Below, piece after piece: positions 58,003-64,000 of a DNA stretch of 64,000 bases. The translations under genes and the position numbers were made by a program. Origin of the DNA: Eretmocerus hayati (Eukaryota; Arthropoda; Insecta; Hymenoptera; Aphelinidae); contig CM056742.1 of NCBI GenBank assembly GCA_029851415.1, forward strand, positions 82,326,748-82,390,747. Direction: 5' to 3'. Numbering within the stretch: the stretch's first letter is position 1; each line of letters begins with the position of its first letter. The notes beneath the pieces were generated by a model. That model did no database searches, was not told the DNA's origin, and was given only the letters and a program-made list of their open reading frames with translations.

Positions 58003-60116
58003 ATGGCACCGCCAACAGCAACTGAAATCGAAGCAAAAATTGAGCGTTTAATACGCATCAGAGGCTACATTTTTAATTTTGTTGAAAACGCCAAAAAGTC
58101 GGCAAATGGAGAAGCGCGTTCGCAACCGGCGTACGTAACAAAAAAGCTCTCGGATTTAAATGATTGTTGGGTCGAGTTTCAAAATCGTCATGAGTTCGCG
58201 TAGGCACAAAACAACTGATTCCCGATCATGAGTATTTTTTGGAGGATTGTTTTTTGGACGTTGAGGATGCCGTTGCTCGGCATCATGCCACGCTGCAATC
58301 GTGGGTGCCTGCACCTCCTGCACAAGAAAATCGAAGCGTCGCGGGTCAACCGGGTAATCCATCATTTACAGAGGCGATTTCGATTGCTCAAATACAAGCG
58401 CAGCAAGCGTATCAATTCGGTCGGTTTTTGAAATCTGCGTCAGAATTACAAGCTGTTTCTTCCATACCATTGCCCACATTCTCTGGTGAACAGGAAGACT
58501 GGGACTCGTTCAAAGCTCGTTTTGAGGTTGCGGTCTTGAAAAAATCATACTCGGACGCTTTGGAACCACGATATCTTCTCGATGCAGTGCAGAGGGTCGC
58601 AGCAGACGCATTGCGAGGCACGAAGCCTGAAGGTACTAATTTTCAACCTGCCTAGGATAAATCATGTCGGCGTTACGATAATCCTCGTCGGAAGATGACA
58701 GGTCACATGCTCGCGTTGCAATCTCTCAGACCAATGACTGAAAAATCCTTGTCATAATTGAATGAGCTTCTCAATGAAGCGGAAGAAGTGGTTCAAGGTT
58801 TTTGAGATCTGAAGCTCCCTGTTGAGTCTTGGGACTGTGTGCTCGTTCATGCCATTGTCTCAAAATTAGATTCTGGCACTCGTGAAGCCTGGGAGTTGAA
58901 TCAAATGTCGGTCCCCGGATTCTCAACTTATGCGGACGTTCTGAGATTTATCGGAAATCGTATCCACGCGCTCGATTCAGCAGCAGCTTATGAAGTTCTG
59001 AACTCGTTGTCAAACCAAAATGCGAATGTGCAAAAACCTTGTTCGTCGTCGCAATCTTCCTCACAACCTAAGAACTCCTTGTCAGTAAACGTTGCAAATT
59101 TAAAACAAAACGAAAACGAGAGATTCTCGTCGAAATCCAGTGAAACTTGTCCCTGTAACGAAAAGCACCCGCTTTATTCTTGCAAAACTTTTGAATCCTG
59201 GACACCTCAAAAACGCTTTGAATATGCAAAACAACGTTGCTTGTGCATGAATTGTTTGAGACCAGGTCATTTCTTGGAAGACTGTAATTCGAAATACCGT
59301 TGTTCGGGCTGCAGAGGTGCGCATCACTCGAAATTGCACACAGGAGCGTACACAAAAAATTCGGGAAAACCTGCGGAAACAGGCGGTCAATCCAAACCAC
59401 CGGATAAGTCTGCACCCGTCTTAGCAACCACGGTACTTCTAGGAAAATCGTGTCTTCTGGCGACAGCCAGAGTCACCTTGCGATCATCATCAGGAGAATT
59501 AATGGAGGTCCGTGCGCTTATAGATCCAGGCGCAGATCATTTGTTGCCGATCGCGTTGTCAAAGCCTAAGGTTTACCGCTTCACAAAATTACACAAGATG
59601 TTAGTTCTCTCGGAGGCGAATCAGGGCTCACTGTGCGAGCAGAAGCTTCACTTGTTTTGAAATCGAAATTACGTGCAAGTTTCGAATTGCGATTCTCAGC
59701 TCTCGTTCTGTCTGAACTCACTAGGGTTTTACCAGCTGAGCATTTTGACGTGAGTCATTGCCCATACATTGAAAACTTGACACTCGCTGACCCCGAATTC
59801 GCTTCGCCTCAGAAAGTTGATTGTGTCCTTGCAGCCAACGTGAATTCGGATTTTCTTCTGCCAGGTATTCGAAAATCTCGAATTGATTCGATTGTTGCTC
59901 AACAAACGGTGTTTGGGTGGATTCTTACGGGTAGCCAACACCCACTTCAAACTCGAATAGTAGCGTTTCTTGTTTTCACATCTCAGTGAACGACCCGCTG
60001 TCAAAAGATCTTCAAAAATTCTGGGGAATTGAGGGAATTCCAAACTCATCGCGTCGCCTATCCCCAGATGACGGATACTGTGAGGAATATTTTGAATCAA
60101 CAGTATCATACAGAGC
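58003..60116 (+). pseudogene. BEL/Pao Gag and protease region, broken
   Basis: Gag begins at ATG 58003 with the helical BEL N-terminus (EIEAKIERLIRIRG) and continues through PLPTFSGEQEDWDSF, SKLDSGTREAWE, a Cys-rich region with CNEKH and a zinc knuckle CMNCLRPGHFLEDC, then YRCSGCRGAHH. The protease-like segment follows with VRALIDPGAD, where most relatives have D-S/T-G or D-x-G-S. A block FGWILTGS matches the conserved region after it. Breaks include TAG 58201-58203 with a frameshift, further in-frame stops at 58653-58655 and in the 58750-58810 stretch, a frameshift near 59600-59640, and another near 59960-59990. Homology ends about 60100, before RT. Non-functional. Confidence 0.85.
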
Positions 60117-60139
60117 TCGGCTTGAGCGCAAATGGTAAG

Positions 60140-60664
60140 TGTTCGCGTAAATATGAGCATTCGAGAACTTCCGAGCAGCTCGGCGCCTAAACCTCGGTTA
60201 TTCGCTTATTAATCCCTCGTTCTCCTCGAAATCGGATGATCTACTTGCTCTGTGTCAATTGGTCGGTTCAGATGAACCGTTCTGTATGAGATGACCGAGG
60301 TCCTGTGCGACGAGCTGCTCGAATCGCTCGGGCTGCGCCAGTTAGCCTTCGCTAGCGGAGCTGCACGTTGTAAGCAGCTTCCGCGTCTCCGCATAATATC
60401 TTGCGCCGGTGTGCGCCCCGCGACTCATTCAATCTTTCTCACTTTCCATTTTCTATTCAAATACAAGTGCCGTACGCGATCTCCGGGTCCCTCTACTGTG
60501 CCTTATATGTGACACATTTTATCGCAGAATATACTGAGTGATTTTAAGTGAAAACAGTGACTTGTTATCCAAAACACCTCGCACGCTTCCACATCCTACA
60601 AAATCACAACGAAATCTTGTAGAATGGGCTGTGAGGTTCCCGCCTTGATCACCTCACCCCAACA
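60140..60664 (+). repeat. 3' LTR of the BEL/Pao element
   Basis: 525 bp, near-identical to the 5' LTR. The 30 bases before it (about 60110-60139) also match those before the 5' LTR and belong to the flanking array unit, not to BEL pol. No polypurine tract is present. Confidence 0.75.
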
Positions 60665-61400
60665 GTAGGTAATTGACACCACAATACCCTCAAACAATTT
60701 TCTTTATTGCAGAACTAACAGAATCTAGATTCAAATCGAGATTGTTAACCTACACGTGATCAATGTAGATGGAGAATTGTGATGAATCTTGGGGTATCGG
60801 TTCTCCTGGGATTTCGCGGTAATGTATAGAGCTCTATTAGGGCGCAAATGACGAGTAATTGACACGGAAATACACTCGAATAACTGTCATCATTGCAGAA
60901 CTCGCGAAACTCAGATTCAGATAGAGATTTTCGGCATACTCGTGATCAATATAGTCAAAGAATTGTGATGAATCTTGTGATGGGATTCGTTGATCACAAT
61001 ATCGGCCCCCCTGGGCCTTGGCGGCAATGGACAGAGTTCTGATTGGGCAAAAATTGTAGGTAACTGACACCACGATACACTCGAATGACCTTTGTTATTG
61101 CAGAACTCGCGGAACCCAGATTCAAATCTCGATCTTGTAATGAATATAGGTGAAAAATCGTAGAGGTCCGGCTATTTTCGAGTCTCCTAGTCGTTGGCGG
61201 CAATGTACAGAGCTCTGCTTGGGCGTGAATCGTAGGTAATTGACACCACATTGCACTCAAAGGATTCTTATTGTTGCAGAATTCGCAAAACCCTGATCCG
61301 AATCATGATTTTTGGCTCAGTCTTGACTAAATAGGTAAAATGTGTTCTGAATCTGTATGTCCCGCTGGGAATAATTTCACAGAGTTCTGGGAATTTTAAA
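60665..61400 (-). repeat. Continuation of the inverted-repeat array (right arm)
   Basis: About four ~185-bp units in reverse complement to those at 54150-54830. They end with sequence that matches, inverted, 54040-54185 (GTCCCGCTGGGAATAATTTCAC). Thus the outer ends of the array pair with each other. Confidence 0.75.
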
Positions 61401-63276
61401 AACACATATTTCGATGTAAAATTTTTCGTTCTTTCGATTGACGTGGTCACCTTCTCTGTGAGTGTCCAAGAACCCCCCGAAATCCCCCCAAAACCCCCCA
61501 ATAACCCCAATAACGCCCAAAAACCCACCCAAAATGTGAATTTTCTGAAATACTGGCAATGGTTTTCGATTTGTCGGACAAAAATCTACAATTTTGTTTA
61601 TGTTCACTCTCAGCTCAAAATGCATCCCCTTTGAGTAATACCATTTTTTGGTCGGCTTTTTCCACATTTTCTTATTCTGGAGGTTGCCACCCTCACAGAC
61701 CGCTCGGAGGCATCTGGAGAGGAGAAGATTCAGAAACAAGATGTGAAAAGCTAGTGTTGAGTTTCATACCTATCTATCTCATACTATTTGAATTTTGGCA
61801 CGCTACCGCCATTTTGCGCTCGCGCTCAAGCTTCTCGACGTCACGTTTGTCGCCTTCCGCGGCTCTCACCAGTTCTCGTCCATCGCTCGTCCGCACCACC
61901 TCGCCATTTAGCATGTAGCTATGGTCAATAAATTAGTTTGTTGTTTTTTTTACTTACAAAATGTGTCCGAGTGAAAATTATTTCAACCACCACTATCCGC
62001 GATAAACATTTTGGTCCTTCGTGTGCAGGATCGGGATCAGTGAGTGGACTTGGAGTAGATGCGAGCGGATTCGCATGACCACGAGGTGATGGTGTTAGAA
62101 CGAGAGTCTCCAAGGGGTTCCAGCGGCGTCTTCTGCGAGGTCAGCAGCAGCAGGTGCTGAGCTGCAATCCTGCCAGGGGACGGGGATGCCTCCTCGATTG
62201 CTCGCTGTAGAGCATTGGTCTGCTGGCAGCGGGGCGCAAAACAGGGCAGCCTAACACCAAGTCCGGAGCGCAGGCTAACTTCAAAATCGACCACGAGGTT
62301 GAGTCGTCGCACCCCTTCGGAGACGACGAGAACGACCTGGGGGCTCAGAAGGGCTTTCGGGCAACGAGGGAGTCATCGTGGGACTATTGGGCTAAGCTGT
62401 TTTTTAATTTTCCATTTCGGCAGCTATTCTTCTAATACTAAGAAAATTCATAGATTTTTATCAGAATTCAGAGCATTTTTGCTCAAGCTTTGAGTTTATT
62501 TTGCACACTTTGTTGCGAGTAGCATTAAATTTGTAATCATTTTTGTATCATCTTCTAGTACAATGGAGATAGTTAGAAAATTCTATGGATGTGCTGATGT
62601 CGATTTGCGCATGCACTGAAATGATTGGTTTTTTTGTAGTGAGTCGTCCGTGTGTGTGACCCACATTGGTGTGCGTGCTGCTCGGCGTTAGTGGTCGACA
62701 TCTGGCAACACAGCTGGCCAGAGTCATCCACAGCTGCTCATCAGCTATGCGCAGCGGAGCAACGGTGTGCAGCAGAGCAACGGCATTTCAACATCGCCAC
62801 AGCTGCCGCATCGTGCCACCGTCTACAGGCATTTCGCCGCTTCGCATCGCAGCGTTCCAGTACTCCACGTCTTCATCGCTCACACGGCCACGACGTTGAT
62901 CTACAAGGTTTGAACTCGCAGTTTGAGTGAGTTTTCCTTTTTTTTATACTTATGGATGTATGAGTTCTTTTGCTTGGGTACGATTGAGGTTAGGTTCTGG
63001 GTTTTGAGATTACCTCAAATAGGTATTTGATTTTTCTAACCTCAAAATATCGTTCTCATGCTATTGAACATTGGGTTAGTTGTACATATGTTAATAGTGG
63101 GGAGAAATTTGTGGATTGGTGCTTCCGTCAAATTTTTCATGCAAATTCGGATAATTTCTCGATTTCGGATTCGGTTTTGCCCAATTCCGTGTAGAATTTT
63201 GGCACTCTTCTCAAATTTCCTGGTCAGGGTTTCTAGCATTGGGAAGCTAGACTGACATACAGAATTTTGGATTGTT
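61401..63276. other. Region without a recognised gene
   Basis: It includes a CCCCCCNAA-rich stretch (61475-61540), GC-rich short frames around 62030-62390 and 62650-62930 (CAG/CAGC-rich, possibly a retroelement leader), and AT-rich gaps. Overlapping frames on both strands show no domain. Confidence 0.4.
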
Positions 63277-63333
63277 TTGGGTTTCTGCTTCAGTTTTTCG
63301 GTTCTGTTGTTCATCGGTTCGCAATTTCAAATA

Positions 63334-63509
63334 GCAATAGAAGCTATATATGAGCAACAACTGGAGTTGCAACGGAAAGTTGCCAGTTCTTTCAAAAATT
63401 ATAAGGCTTTGGGGCAAGAGAAGATGACTAAAGCTGGTGCTACAACTAGACTCGATAGACTGGACGCGGTTTATCTCACTTTTTGTCAAAATTACGCGAA
63501 GATATTGAC
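63334..63509 (+). pseudogene. Possible BEL-type Gag N-terminal fragment
   Basis: Open frame with YEQQLELQRKVASSFKNYK, then KMTKAGATTRLDRLDAVYLTF. The helical spacing resembles the N-terminal domain of BEL Gag (compare 58018-58200), with different sequence. It is cut at 63507 by a second copy of the inverted-repeat unit. No downstream Gag is visible in the window. Assignment is tentative. Confidence 0.35.
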
Positions 63510-64000
63510 TAGGAGACTCAATCTCACCCAAGTAACACGATTCTCTATTGAATTACATTTTCTAAACTCGAATCATCCTCTTTTATGAATCAATGATATC
63601 AAATTCGTGAATCGGCATTTGGAGGACTAATTCTGATTTCTCCATTGGTGACCTCGGATTGGGGGCCATCTCTAATGAGAAATTATCGATCGGGGTTTGA
63701 TCGTCAAGATGTTAATCAAAGGAAAAATGCATTCGAATGACATCTTGAGAAAAATGCCTGGACACAGGATCGAACTGGGGGCCTTCTTCTCACCGGGAAA
63801 GACACTCTACCAGCTGAGCTATCCAGGGCTCGATAGGTCTTTGTCTCGATGTCACTCTTATACATTAGCGCCATTATCTAAGCCACGGCGCGAAATTCAA
63901 ATTGCACTTTTCGAATTTCAATCGTCCTCTTTTATCAATCAATGGTATTAAATCCGTGAATCAGCATTTGGAGTGTATACGAGTGACATCGGGACAAAGA
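63507..64000. repeat. Second copy of the palindromic core (runs off the window)
   Basis: 494 bases that appear identical to 54814-55307, including a third tRNA-like copy (63756-63829, minus). The sequence left of 63507 is unrelated to that left of 54814. Confidence 0.85.

Larger units (their letters stand above)
56426..60664 (+). mobile_element. BEL/Pao-type LTR retrotransposon, internally deleted
   Basis: LTRs 56426-56953 and 60140-60664 begin TGTTCGCG and end CCCCAACA. Flanks are GTAAG (56421-56425) and GTAGG (60665-60669), a 5-bp target duplication with one change. Uninterrupted array copies read GTAGG, so the left flank mutated. The internal region codes for BEL-type Gag and the start of Pol (protease) and then stops; RT, RNase H and integrase are missing. 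The element splits the right arm of the inverted-repeat array. Confidence 0.8.

Overview
This is a eukaryotic, most likely insect or other arthropod, stretch of transposon-dense DNA. Three things point there: a BEL/Pao-type LTR retrotransposon (a metazoan lineage), genes split by GT-AG introns of only about 60-105 bp, and an OTU-bearing Helitron beside many hairpin elements. I saw no rRNA, no convincing functional tRNA, no bacterial-style operon and no clearly conserved host housekeeping gene. The species cannot be named from the sequence.

Layout. 0.4-4.1 kb: a short split gene whose product resembles the OB folds of replication protein A (RPA70), two MITEs in its last intron, a broken copy of a small orphan gene and a 143-codon open frame. 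4.17-12.2 kb: an LTR retrotransposon on the minus strand with TG...CA LTRs and a GGAG target duplication. It encodes a Gag-like protein and a late ORF cassette but no recognisable pol. 12.38-28.54 kb: a 16.2-kb imperfect palindrome flanked by TA. It has ~2.1-kb unique inverted arms, a 184-bp satellite in opposite orientations on the two sides, a 97-bp CGCGTACGCG-rich satellite, and two inner hairpin elements.

29.1-42.3 kb: a decayed Helitron OTU-Rep-helicase gene (29.12-35.28 kb; three in-frame stops, one frameshift at a G run, one 1.43-kb hairpin insertion). It is followed by an intact copy of the orphan gene, a C2H2 zinc-finger frame, hairpin-forming tandem repeats and an intact-looking five-exon RPA-like gene. 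Intron 4 of that gene holds a 2.4-kb TG...CA insertion. The orphan gene plus RPA-like gene pairing occurs at both 0.9-2.8 kb and 35.4-42.3 kb, which suggests a shared Helitron cargo.

43.1-44.05 kb: a G-rich 12-bp-type minisatellite. 45-53.6 kb: degenerate minus-strand retroelement remains, with a CCHC zinc-knuckle Gag fragment, several small frames, and three related LTR-like repeats with a TATA/AATAAA arrangement. 54.0-61.4 kb: an inverted-repeat array of ~185-bp units with a tRNA-like hairpin near its centre, interrupted by a BEL/Pao element (56.43-60.66 kb) whose gag-protease frame is broken and whose RT/RNase H/integrase part is missing. 61.4-64.0 kb: little recognisable sequence, a possible Gag N-terminal fragment, and a second copy of the inverted-repeat unit running off the window.

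The genes do not form one pathway. The most coherent group is the Helitron set: Rep-helicase for rolling-circle transposition, RPA-like proteins that could bind its single-stranded DNA, an OTU protease domain, and an orphan acidic protein retained beside the RPA gene in both places.
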